From contig JBHGNT010000005.1 of NCBI GenBank assembly GCA_043228905.1, positions 24,366,001 through 24,430,000 on the forward strand: a stretch of 64,000 nt of DNA. The letters run 5' to 3'. A model generated the notes under the pieces. It was not told the origin of the DNA, ran no database searches, and saw nothing but the letters and a program-made list of their open reading frames with translations. Positions 10,415 through 21,888 of the stretch are shown piece after piece (within the stretch, counting starts at the first letter, position 1; each line of letters starts with the position of its first letter). A program made the position numbers and the translations under genes. The DNA is from Azolla caroliniana. Lineage: Eukaryota > Polypodiophyta.

Positions 10415-13400
10415 GTATTAGAGTCTAGACCTGCCTGCCTATCCTCTCCCTCCTCTTTCTGTTACTCTTTTCTTAAATGCTCATGCTCTCTCTCCCCCCA
10501 TCTAAGCCCCTCTTCCTATGCACACACACACACACACACACCCATCCCTTCCACCTCCTAACCCCATCCCTATCTACTTGATTCATCGCGCTCCGGCTTT
10601 TCTCGTTATTTATGCCCCTTTGCTACCTCTCTTGTAGCTTAACACTATTTATGTATGTGTGTCTGTGTATGTGTAATAGTGTATGTGTATGTGTCACACA
10701 TGTACGTACATTTGTGTGTGTGAGTGTTGATGTATGTATTTGTGTGTATAACGTATGTGTGTGAGATAGAGAGAGTGTGCACATCAGGTCTTGACGAGGC
10801 TTTTTCTTCCATCCCCATACTTCCCTCTCGCTTTTGCTCACATTGCATGCTCCTCTTTGTATTTGTCCCTCCACCTCGAGATTGACTGTTCCATGAGCAC
10901 ACTCGTCCCGTTTCGGGGTTCCTTTTCTTACCTCGCCCTCATTCCTTCCCCCGCAACTATTTAGAACGTTGTCGGCACTTTGCACACGTGCAGAGGGAAT
11001 CGTTCATATGTGTATTGTGTTTCGTTGTTGATACATTTTACACACCAGTTTGCTTGGCCCCGTGTTCCTCTACCCACTTGGAGATTGTTTGTTCAAGCTT
11101 TGCATTTCGCTCTCCAAACTTTACATGCGCTTTATTTGATCCCTTATTTCTTCTCGACTAGGATAAATGCTAGTTTTGTGCACACTACTACTACTGCATT
11201 TGCGAGAGGATGCATCATCTCTCACTTTTGAAAATAAAAAGTGTTGTCTTCCCATCTTATCTCAAGTAGCCCCCCTCATGTCTCACACTTCGATGTCATG
11301 GAATGAGAGTGCATTGTGTTTCACTCTCGTATTGTATTATTTTCATTGTCCAACCTTATCATGATGGTCCCTAAGTGCACCACTTTATCCTTGTACTTCA
11401 CCCTAACTGTCGGTCACCCCCATGGTTTCATACATGTATTTGTGCACTCAGAGACATTTGTATGCGCACTTAGAGACATTGCATGAGAGAGTGAGCACAT
11501 TGCGTTCCTCTTTGGAATTGCACATGTTTTACTATACCCTCATTTAATCATTACGACAACAACAAGTTCGTTTGATTATCTTTGCAATTATCTTGGATGG
11601 ATGTCACCCTTTTACTCATCTTTGTTGACTAGTTCATACGATGGAGCTAGCCATCCTAGAGTATTATTCACACATCAACCTTGTTATCCGACAATTGTGT
11701 TTGATTTTATTTTTTTGAAGTTTAGTGTTAGGTTACCCTTTATTTTCCCCATGCTAAAATAAGCAGTTTTATTATTATAAATAGGTCGTTTCCACAATGT
11801 TGTGCATAATATTGGCTCACGAGAAAATTTGTGTGAGCCTGATACAGCATGTGTCTACTTCTAACCATTCTCCTTTGTGTATGTTCAAGTCCCCATTCCC
11901 TCCCAAACTAGCCAATATATATATATATATACTATGTATGTACGTGTGTCTATACACACGCGAAGTCCTTAGTCTATCAACATGTAGCTAGCTTTCTTAG
12001 CTCCTCTACTTTAAATGCTACTTGACTCTTCTAATTTACTATACCCAAAACATATACATATGGCATCTAGACATCTCATTTATTTTTGAGGTCTCATCAC
12101 TCCTCGTTTATTAGGCTCGCCCACTACATGTTATACGGTCGCATCTATTAGACACTTGGGATTAGCATGCCCATGTAAAGTATTTTGGGGCCATATGACG
12201 AGGAGTCCATATTTCCTCCTAGCATATACGAGTTTGCATTGCCACATGCACATGCATACCTTTGTGAGGATTGAAGTAGTAAACTTTAATCAAGCTTAGG
12301 CTTTGTCACTAATTAAGTAGCTTCCACATCTTCACCTATTTTGCTAGTGTTGCATGCAATGCTATCGTGCTCAAACTTGCTTTGTGGATGATGGATTTTG
12401 CAAATATACTATATTTATAACAACTTGTTCCTGGCACATTTTTTATTAAAAACATGAAGACTTTTTGTAATGAATAAAACATGTTGCCTAAAACATTTAA
12501 GGGACTACCTAAGTTAGGGTCAAAAAGCACAAAAATTACATTTGAGGGTTAAGAAACTTTGATTGCGGCGAGCTTGTTGATCGATTATAATCCCTAAAGT
12601 CTCTATTGAATGGTTGGGTGAAGGCATCGATAAATCTTTGGAATACACGGTTGGTTCAAATGTACATTGTCACTAGACACCTTAAAAAAAACGTGACTTC
12701 AATTTTGCAATGGGTCATGAAGTGTTCTTTCACTTGTTTGATGTTAATATGTCATCGTTGTCATGCACACTCTCTCCTTTGTTTTAAGCCCCATGGAACA
12801 AACAATTGTTCTCCCATAAATGAACTTTATCTTCTGAATAATTTGGGGCACATAATACACCAAACTCTATACATCTTCCCATTTTTCATGCATTGAATGA
12901 CCATCCATCTACCACAAGCATACTTATATATTATGACATGAGTTAAAGTTTGGCTGACAAGCCTTGTTGCGTTTCCATGTCTTAGCATAAACTATATGAT
13001 ATTCTTCGTATCATCTTATGGGTTATGTTCTTGCACATGATGGTATTGGGTCTAGTTTACAAGGCCTAAACATAACTAGCCTCTTTTTATTCGGATTCTA
13101 GTTTCTCTTGATCTTTTTATACTCCCTTTTTTTCATGCAATATTATATTTGTAGTTAGACTGAAATGAAAGCCTCTATTTGTACTCAAACTCAAGTTGTT
13201 TCCTTTTTTTGCAAAGCATGTGATATCTCATTCGGGACAAGTTTGATACAACCCTCACAACATCCCTCATGTTGTTTTTTCCTCGTTCATCGAATATTAT
13301 TTTATAAAGAAGGACACCATCGTAGGATGACGATGCTTGATATTAAAATAAAGTATGATTCTATCTACATTGAATCTAAAAGTTGTAATAGTGTTTCTTT

Positions 13401-15356
13401 TGCTTCACCGATTCTTTATTGGAATTTGTCTCACTAGTCAATGCCTTCTCGTCTTGAATTAGGCTAATCTTGTTGTGTCTAGCAACCATGCATATTGTGG
13501 GACTTGTGCAAACTTAGTTACTCAAAAAAGTAATGGAGCCACAATATTAGTGAGAATGGGATCAACATGATTGATAACAATCAAATTGGCTAATCGATCG
13601 CATAGTTCACAAATCTCAAAACTCCCAATAATATGATATATACATGAGTTATCGTTTTACATTCATATAATTTTGAAATGTACTTTATTCCCCTTGTCTA
13701 GTCGTTGGAAGTTTGATTGGCCAGCATGTATAAGTTATAACATTGCTTTTCATAGTTCGTCGTCAATGATCTCTTTGGGCTTGTTGTTTTTTTAGGTTGA
13801 ACCACAATTGATGATATATTCATATTGCATATTTCCAATTTGGTTTTTGTACTTCACCATGAACAATGATGTTTGGATCTTAACAATCAATCAATATACT
13901 TCAAAGAGTTAGAACGTTGTTGTGTCCCATGACATTCTAAACTTAATGACATTAATATACGAGCTCCAAGAATAAGCCCCACTCTCTACAACATCACATT
14001 GATCGTCACACTACATCTCATTGTTGCATGCAACTCTAGAAATAAGGCCACGATATTGACCATGAAATTATTCTATATTGCATTTGAGATAGCGTATGTC
14101 TAGATATAAAAAAAGTCACACCCATTACTTTATGTAACAAATATGCGACTTTCTTTTATCCATGTAATGCATGTAGCATCTTTATCTCTCCTTTATCTCA
14201 TTGACTGTGGCTTGCCATGTTTATTTTGTAAATATGATACACTCAGTGCATATGTTATATAAAAGAAGGCAATGTAATTGTTCAAACAAAGGCCAAGAAA
14301 TATGCTCGGTGAAGCTATATAATAATAGCAATCACCGAAAGGGGTGGTACGAACAATGTGTTGGCTCTAAAGCACCTTGATAAATATTGTCATTTAGGTT
14401 GAGAATGTCCCGAACATATATGCATTCTATTCGTCATGACTTCATGTATATACGTCTTTCTCATTCTTTGATTGCATTTGATTGTTCTATCCTTATAGAT
14501 TTCTCATGAGGGGCAATATGGTAATCATAGTCCAATGTTGTTGCTTTCTTATAACAATGATATTTAATCCACATATTGTACATGAGTTTTGATGACCATG
14601 TGAGAGATTGACTATATTGATGAGAAGCCACCTCACAAAGCAATAAGCCTTGACAAGATCAATAAGAAATTAGCTAAACTTTGTGGAGAATGAAGTAAAT
14701 GTCAACAAATGTGTATAAGCTTAGGAAAAAGCATGAATGAGAGAAGGCTAAGACCATCTTCAACGAGTCAGTTTGACATACTAACAAAACTTGAGCAAAG
14801 TAATGTGCTAAATGTGTATGAGGTAGACCTTTGAATTTATAATAATAACGGCTATTGGTATGGCTGACGACCAAAACTCAAAGACACTAAAATTAATGCG
14901 TTACGTGCATTTCCGGGGAATTTGTGAATTTCCAACAAGAATCATTAAGTGTGAAGAACTTATATTTCCTTCATAATAATAATCATACGCAAGGTTAGTT
15001 CGACTGATAACAAAACTCGGGCAAATTGATGTGCTAAATTTGGAACTTGAATTTCTAGCTTTATATTTCTTTGTAGAAACAATTATAAAAAAACATGCCA
15101 TGGTAGACCTTTACATATCTAATATTCAAGATAGCCAAATCGCTAAAGGCATCAAAGGTCGAACTTTGAATTTCTCGTAACAATAAGGGAGCGCCGAAAC
15201 GAGAACTAATTAGTGAAAAACAAACCTTGTATTTACAATGACAACACCAAGTGTAGAACCTTATATTCCCACGATCACAACAATCATTAGACATACGCTG
15301 CATCAAATTAACGAACAATCATAAACTGATGCATTTAGCACATCGGGGGCTCACAT
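10413..15356. other. Intergenic, no gene recognised
   Basis: Contains a (CA)n run at 10519-10541, GT-rich sequence at 10650-10760 and (TA)n at 11917-11931. The rest is AT-rich, without coding potential longer than about 100 codons and without any domain I recognise. Phrases such as AACAAAACT(T/C)GGGCAAA with TGTGCTAAAT recur around 14780-15040, suggesting old tandem or element-derived sequence. This is probably decayed transposon DNA, but no element boundary could be defined. Confidence 0.5.
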
Positions 15357-15391
15357 TATCTCTCTCTCTCTCTCTATGGTAATTACCTTAC

Positions 15392-15535
15392 CCTAATGGT
15401 AAGTTATAAGTTGTTAGACTACTACCCAAACTTTTGACCTCTTTATTAGTCCATATTAGTCCTCTTAATTTACTAGATCCTATTGTTGAATGTAGGGTTT
15501 AAACCCATGACCTTTTTGTCTCCATTGGACAACCT
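15392..15535 (-). mobile_element. SINE copy 2 (A-box end replaced)
   Basis: Matches SINE copies 1 and 3 over the body (TCCATATTAGTCCTCTTAAT, with TTTACTAG a few bases on), the B-box region (GGGTTTAAACCC near 15494) and TGTCTCCATTGGACAACCTTAC. It then departs into TTTCAAAG, where copies 1 and 3 continue CAACTGAGCTA. The A-box end is missing. The sequence at 15545-15962 separates it from copy 3. Confidence 0.65.
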
Positions 15536-15544
15536 TACTTTCAA

Positions 15545-15591
15545 AGATTATGTGCGGAAGCGTCAGACAAACTGGCCTTGCCGGATAGCAA

Positions 15592-15633
<42 letters not shown>

Positions 15634-15962
15634 AGAACGTTTAAATCTATTACCAAACAATAATAGTTCTCTGTACATAAAACGTGCTCAACAACACTAT
15701 TTATACAAGTCCTAAGAGGACTGTTAGAAGTACCGGGTACTTCAATGCTCACTCGAGCGTCTGACACTAACTACGAGACTATTAACTACCTAGTAGTCTA
15801 GGCTACTACTAGGCTTCCGGTTACTGTTTGATCCGGCTAACCGGCTCCCCAGCTCATCGACGCACTCGCTAACCAGCTCACCGATCTGACTCTTCCTTCC
15901 GGATGCCAACCCGGCTCAGGCTTATTCAGCCGATCCGGATCTGGTTGAGCTTGCCGCTCAAC
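15545..15962. other. Inserted segment of possible LTR-retrotransposon origin
   Basis: About 420 bp between two SINE copies, noticeably richer in G+C than its surroundings. It begins near TGTGCGGAAGCGTCAGAC and ends near GCTTGCCGCTCAACA, i.e. TG...CA, with an (AG)n run at about 15594-15632. CCGGCT and CCGATC motifs recur in its right third. The TG...CA ends and composition fit a solo LTR, but I found no convincing 5-bp target duplication and no second copy in the window. The assignment is tentative. Confidence 0.35.
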
Positions 15963-15965
15963 ACT

Positions 15966-16087
15966 TACCATTATTACTCCATATTAATCCTCTTAATTTA
16001 CTAGGTGTCATTGTTGAACGTGGGGTTTAAACCCATGACCTTTTGGTCTCCATTGAACAACCTCACCAACTGAGCTATGTCCGGTTG
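15966..16087 (-). mobile_element. SINE copy 3 (head and B box intact)
   Basis: On the minus strand it begins GGACATAGCTCAGTTGG, with the A box at 16066-16077 and a palindromic B-box-like GGGTTTAAACCC at about 16023-16034. The body matches copy 2 (CCATATTAATCCTCTTAAT). The distal part and tail are absent, so the copy is truncated. It is not a functional tRNA gene. Confidence 0.7.
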
Positions 16088-16214
16088 AATTCATAACTAT
16101 ATTTTGCTATTAGTTTGATGTGCAGTCTATATTTCCCTATTGGTTTAATGTGTAGTCTCTCAATGGAACAACCTTACCAATTGTGTTCCTCCATTGAATC
16201 CAATGTGTAGTTTC

Positions 16215-16395
16215 TCTCCCTCTCTCATCCCCCCTACTTATCTGAAGTTGTTGGACTATAACATTACGTTTTGGGTTCAATACCTAATTATCTCACCTCT
16301 CTAATAATCTGTACACATCTCTTAATTTACTAAATGACATTGTGGAATGTAGGGGTTGAACCGGTGATTTGGTAGTCTCCATTGGGAAACCTTAC
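16215..16395 (-). mobile_element. SINE copy 4
   Basis: Shares the distal GGGTT(C)AATACC..ATTATCTCACCTCT portion with copy 1, and the GGGGTTGAACC B-box-like site and GTCTCCATTGGGAAACCTTAC with the other copies. It ends in ACCTTACTTTTA instead of the A box, as copy 2 does. A further fragment (CTCAATGGAACAACCTTACC) lies at about 16156-16178. Confidence 0.6.
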
Positions 16396-16399
16396 TTTT

Positions 16400-17120
16400 A
16401 GATACTTAGATATTTGCCAATATTCTTGATGTGTTGATAGTCACTACCTCCGTAAACATGGTTGCTAGGTAATCCCACCTCATAATGTAAGGAAGGTATT
16501 GTACAATTGTTCGGTTCTCAACAATCTTTCATTCCCCTATACAAATATCCCAGTTCTTGTTCACAAAGCTTAGGTACTAATTTTACAAAACACTAGCCCC
16601 CACTCAAGTTCAAGTTAGGGGTAGGAATAATCATTTTATTTCGAACATTACTACTTCCCGTGCTTCCTAGATATACTAAGTCATCTACTCATGTCACACT
16701 GGCGAATACAAATTCTTCCCCCCCCCCCCCCCCCATAAAACATATGCTCCATTGGTATTAATAAAAGGCCAGAGGCAGTATATAATATTGTTTCATCTCC
16801 ACAAGTATATATTATCAAAGACAAGACCAAATATAAGCTTTGGCATTTTGAATACAACTCTCAACCTTGCCAATAACACCTTTGGTACGATAGCTAGAAG
16901 ACCACATATAAAGGTGAAAACAATCTCCAGCATGTAAAAACCAATCAGTGCTTCATCGAAATGTCCATTCTATCATGATTTCATTCCAAATGGCCACATT
17001 TGTAGTTAGACGCGTCTGAAACACATCTTCCTTTGACCCTTGTCATGGTCTCTAAAAACTTCATGTTGCAGACAAAGTTAGTTGAAGTTGATTCCGCATA
17101 TGCTAAACCTCTTGATTGTC
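16400..17120. other. Intergenic, no gene recognised
   Basis: AT-rich DNA with a homopolymer of about 16 C near 16719-16735. No domain or element seen. Confidence 0.5.
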
Positions 17121-17540
17121 CACCCTGGTTGGTAGTTTGAAAACTTCATGTTTGCTTTTGGTTTCGCATGTACTGAAGGCCATACTCAACATATAAACAA
17201 CATCTCGAGAGTATCCAACTTTTTTGAACTTCATTTTTCCATATTAGCCCTCAACCTTTCACAACAGAAATGCCTACAAAAATAACCAGCTTTATAAATC
17301 CTGTAATGTGATCACTTTATCAACGACTTCCACCCTAGCTGGTAGTTTGAAGACTTCCTGTTTGCATTTAGTTACGCATGTATTGAAGACCATACTCAAC
17401 ATATAAACAACATCTCAGAGTATCCAGCTTTTTCGAACTTCGTTTTTCCACATTAGTCCTCAACCTTTCACAACAGAAATGCCTACAAAAACAACCAACT
17501 TTATAAATCCTGTAATGTGATCACTTTAACAACGAATTCC
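17121..17540. repeat. Tandem duplication, 210-bp unit
   Basis: Two adjacent units (about 17121-17330 and 17331-17540) share GGTAGTTTGAA, CATACTCAACATATAAACAA, CCTCAACCTTTCACAACAGA and CCTGTAATGTGATCACTTTA at a constant 210-bp offset, with scattered substitutions. No coding potential. Confidence 0.85.
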
Positions 17541-17739
17541 AATGTTTGGAGTCGAGCCATGTCTTCCAATGACAAAAACGCATTTGACCTGAATTGTTGT
17601 GTGTTAAATGCTTCAAAGAGCTAGTTGTAAAGGGTGATGATATCATTAAAAATCTGCAAGCTTCAAAGCATGTAATCTCGTCGACCCTCAAGAAAATGCT
17701 TCCAAGTCCACAACATCAACACTCATAAAACAAAAGAAA

Positions 17740-18960
17740 ATTTACGCTCCCATCATGAAGTATGCTTCAGCCCCCACCAACCTCATGACTCATCGTTATC
17801 AAACAAAGAATCTGTTTTGTTTTCCCCATCCAACATCTAGGTGATTACCACCAAAGTCCACATCAACCACCTCTCGTCGTAAATCACCAAAGCCCTGTAC
17901 ATACAAAAAACATAATGACACTACTCTCCGGATTCCCTCAAAAATTATGCTTCTTCCCCTGACACCATCATCGCTCATCCTTGTCAGAAATAGATAATGT
18001 GCTTCATTTTCCATCAACAATGTCATCTTTTACTACCAAGGTCCTTGAGATTGGAAGACGCGATGACCAACATCCATTGTGCTCTCCTTCTCCCCTCATG
18101 AAAGTATGCTTCAGCCCCTCTTACATCATCAAAAAATAGAATGAATCACTCTCATCATACACTCATAAAAAATTTGCTTCAGCCTCCAACACCATCTTCA
18201 CTCATCAATAGAAAATCTGCTTCATTTTCAACATCAACCATTTGTCCATTTTCAGCAAATTCCTGTACCTACTCATAATATTCTGCTTCACCCCCCACAC
18301 CGTCTTCGCTCATCCTTATCCCTCAAAAAAATTTGCTTCTTAAGTCCACATCAACCATCTCGCCGATTACCACCAAATTCCTGTATAAATAATAACAAAA
18401 TGATTATAAATGTTTCCTCATCCCCTCGTATATTTGCTTCACCCCTCACACCATTGTCACTCATCCTCTCGTCATGAATCAACTCTATAAAGACAATAAC
18501 TACCTGACAACAACGACAAGACGATCCTGTTTGTTGCACTCCCTATGACACCTAAAATCTTACATGACAACAACGACAATACGATCTTGTATGTTGCACT
18601 CCCTAAGATAAAACCTAAAATCTTCTTCACTTCGTCCCATGACACCGAATTCCATCAAGCAGCCTGACGTATAGACAACAAACAAATTAGTGCAAAAAAT
18701 TTCCTCACCAACTCATGATAATATGCTTCAAACCCCACACCATCTTCATTCCTCCTTATCCCTCAAAATAAATTTGCTTCTTAATTCCACATCAACCCTC
18801 TCACCGATTACCACCAATTTCCTGCTCATAATAATCTGCTTCAACCCCCACACTATCTACACTCATCCTTATCGCTTAGAAAGAATTTGCTTCTTACGTC
18901 CACAACAACCATCTTGCCATGTCGCTAATCGGCACCAAATTTTGGCTTGCCATGTCCTTG
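17740..18960. repeat. Degenerate tandem array
   Basis: Repeated blocks of the form TGCTTCA-CCCC-ACACCATC-TTC-CTCATCCTTATC-AAATTTGCTTC-CCACATCAACCATCTC-CCGATTACCACCAAATTCCTG recur at least six times with indels (near 17760, 17945, 18105, 18180, 18285, 18425, 18725 and 18835). A nearly exact 59-60 bp duplication (ACATGACAACAACGACAA ... GTTGCACTCCC) sits at about 18504-18612. Unit length varies around 120-150 bp. Stop codons are frequent in all frames. Confidence 0.7.
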
Positions 18961-19700
18961 ATTTCCACCAACATCCCAACAACATCACTTATCCTGACAA
19001 AAATATCAACGGTCATCTATATTATATTACGTTATTTGTACTAAAGATGGTGCCGGTGGCGGGAACACCCAACGAGGCAGTACATAGTTCCACTTGACAT
19101 CAGCGGCTTCATTCAACATAATAGGTATAGATGACCAAACTTTACAAATTCTCATTCTTTTCTTATTAGTTTTGTGTCCAGAACCCTTATAACTCATTTT
19201 TATTTGAAAAGAAAATGAGACATAGATCTAAGAAGCATTCTCGAGGTTTTAAGAGGGTAGGCATTTTTAGGTGGCGTACGTTCGGTAAGAAGACACCGCC
19301 AACACGACAATCGATTCAAACAACACATCAATACAATATAATCTTTAATGTTTAGTCATGAAATGATATCTAACATAAAGGATTAGAGGATTTCATCACA
19401 TAACTGAGCAACATCCAACTTGTAAAATCATTATGTCTCTCTCTCACCCTCTAACATCAACAAAATCATTGAGAATGCGCATGCTAGCCAGGTCAGTTCG
19501 ATGGGCAAACCTAATAAGAAAGCCTTGAGCAAAAAGCCGAGGGTGTGTGAAGAAGCCCCTTTGAAATCTCTGGGACAACTTACAAGCAACTAAAAGCATA
19601 GAGGTTTGGTGTGTCCCTAGGAGATCATCATTATCATCATCAAAGACATAGAGAGGATCTCAGCAATACAAAGAATGTGTGTTTATGTGATTTGGAGGAG

Positions 19701-19797
19701 TAGCAATGGGCACGGTTTCGGCTCAACCCGAACCGAACCGTTAACCCATGGTTTAACGGTTTATTGGTTCATAAAAAACGAACCGTGCCCATAGCCA
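19701..19797. mobile_element. Tiny hAT-like MITE, 97 bp
   Basis: Begins TAGCAATGGGCACGG and ends CCGTGCCCATAGCCA. The right end inverted is TGGCTATGGGCACGG, so the terminal inverted repeats match over about 13 of 15 bases. Flanks are TGGAGGAG (19693-19700) and CGGAGGAG (19798-19805), an 8-bp target duplication with one mismatch. The interior is composed of AACCGAACCGTTAA and GGTTTAACGG type inverted motifs, so the whole element could fold into one hairpin. It lies about 80 bp upstream of the candidate 5' UTR exon of ZML copy A. Confidence 0.8.
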
Positions 19798-19883
19798 CGG
19801 AGGAGCAAAAGCAAAAGCAAATTCATTTGATAGAAATGTATCTGTTGTTTTCAGATATTACAAAAGTAGCTCCATGCTCCCCT

Positions 19884-20035
19884 TCTCTCTCTCTCTCTCT
19901 CTCTGAAGCAGAACAGAAGAAGGCACAGAAAGTATCACCATTCTCAGCATTTCTATGGTCTCCCATCGATAATCTCTGCTAAACGTTTCGATTATTCTTC
20001 CGACCATCGGCGAACAGGCATCTTCTTCCTTCCAG
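19884..20035 (+). promoter_or_regulatory. Candidate 5' UTR exon of ZML copy A
   Basis: A (CT)n run (19884-19904) is followed by CT-rich sequence ending in a good donor, TTCCAG|GTACTTACG, after 20035. A good acceptor, ACATTAGCAG, precedes 21751, 138 bp before the ATG of the gene. This would give a 1.7-kb intron in the 5' UTR. It is an inference from splice signals only, and transcript reads would decide. Confidence 0.35.
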
Positions 20036-20064
20036 GTACTTACGACCTACTCTCCCTTCCTTTT

Positions 20065-20365
20065 CTTTTTTCCCGCTCAAAAATGGCGTGGTAAACTGTA
20101 CACGTCCATCGTCTTTTTCGTAAGGAGATCGAGGTGTGGTACACTGTTTTTTTTGTTCTTTCCTTCTTCTTCGTTCCGCTTCCCCGCTCGAAAATGGTGC
20201 GGTAAGACTGTATACATCCGTCCTTCTTTAGTAAGGAGAGCGAGTTGGGATACACCATATGTTGTTCTTCTTTTCCGCTCAAAAAATATTGTAGTAATCT
20301 GTACAAATCCATCGGCTTTTAACAAGGAAATCGAGTTCTGATGCATCATTGTTTGTTCTCTCATT
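20065..20365. repeat. Three tandem units, about 90-111 bp
   Basis: Three successive copies of a unit with core CCGCTC-AAAA-TG(G)-GGTAA-CTGTA-A-TCC-TC and GTAAGGAGA-CGAG. The CCGCTC cores end at 20078, 20189 and 20280. On the minus strand each unit reads roughly as S(I/L)SLLxxDG...TIFERxxR, but unit lengths are not multiples of three, so the frame shifts. It probably lies inside the 5' UTR intron of ZML copy A. Confidence 0.7.
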
Positions 20366-21888
20366 CTCCACTAAGTAAGAACAAATCAAGGAAGTAGAGG
20401 AAGAGCAGAAATAAGCTGGTCAAGTAGAAACTTGCAAAACTTTTTTTTTCCCCTTCTTTCCTCTTACTTCTTCGAGTATGGAACAAATATGGAAGAAGAA
20501 GCAGGGCAGGGAAAACGCTCAAGTATAAGGCCACAAAAACCTTTTCTTCTTCATCTTTCTTCTTTGAATAACAAGAAACCACAGAAGGAGACGAAGAGCT
20601 TTCATCACATATAACTCTCTGAAATCATCATAATGAAGAATATGAATCATTGTGACTTTAGAGAACAAAGTGGAAAGCTTCACATGAAGACAGCATAAAA
20701 AGCCTTCCAAACGTGTGTATGTGTGTGAGAGAGAGAGAGAGAGAAGAAGAAGAAGAAGAAGAAGAAGAAATAAATCAACATTGAGGATGAAAGTTATAAT
20801 GGAAACCAAAGATATAATGGCAATCATCCCATGAAGAAAGCAAAAAGAAACCCACGCTCTCTTTCCCAGAGAGAGAGAAAGAGAAGAAAAAGAGAACAAT
20901 GCAAAAGGTATGTATCAAAACATTGCGAGAACAGCCACACATGAATGCATTTGCGAAAAAATGCTGCTCTTTTTTGTCCAAATATTTCATATACTGCATT
21001 TTTTTTATAAACACATCCGATTTCTAGTTTCCAATTTCACACAAATGTCAAATTCTCGCATCCTCATCTCTGCGAAAATGTTCACTGTCAATAAAATTCG
21101 TCGAGAATGCTGAATATGTTTTCAAAACTTAATTTCATTTTCTGATTTATAGCAGATTCTTAATTCAGAATTAGGAAAATTACAAAAATTGCAGACAATG
21201 AAGAGCAGAAAAGAGTAGTCTTTAGGCAGATGCATAAAACTTTGTGACATTCTGACAAGTTCTGCTATAGGCACAGTACCATCAATAAATTTTCCACTGG
21301 AACGAAAAGAAGGGAAAAAATAATTTTAGGAATGAACACATATATTCAAAACCAGCAGAATATGTAAGATTACTGCGTGAAGGATCCTGTGATTTCTTCT
21401 CTAATTGAGATAAACAAAGAAAGTAATCTTAAGTATGGAAAAAAATCATTGAAAACGCTTGCCACTCCTCTCTAAACGAGGGAAAAAAGTGGTAAGCTAC
21501 GTAATTGGGGGATTTTTATAACATAATTTTGCTTGCTTTGTTTAGCAGCCTAATGCTTACTGTCTTCTTTTGTTCTCTTTCATTTATGAATGAGAATAAA
21601 TCTCTTCCACTGACTTTTGTAATTAATGAGACGTATAGTCTTCTAGCAATGCTGAAGCATTTTTATGCGTGTTCTCAAGTCTCAATGATATCTTCCATTG
21701 AATTGAATGCAAAATAAAATCTTCCACTAATTTTTGGTTGACATTAGCAGGATAAAATACATCCTACACTTAAATAATCTGGAGGTGTGCTCAATTCGTA
21801 AGTTGGTTGAAGAGAGCGAGACGGAAGGCTTGATTTGAACATATTGGGTCAGAGAAAGATGGTGAATTGATTTGATCACCCGGGAAAG

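Noticed and set aside
15545-15962. Firm call of a solo LTR
   Set aside because: TG...CA ends are suggestive, but no 5-bp target duplication or second copy was found. Kept as a tentative feature only.
16012-16087. Possible tRNA gene on the minus strand
   Set aside because: A and B boxes are present, but the acceptor and anticodon stems do not pair. It shares a non-tRNA body with other copies, so it is a SINE head.
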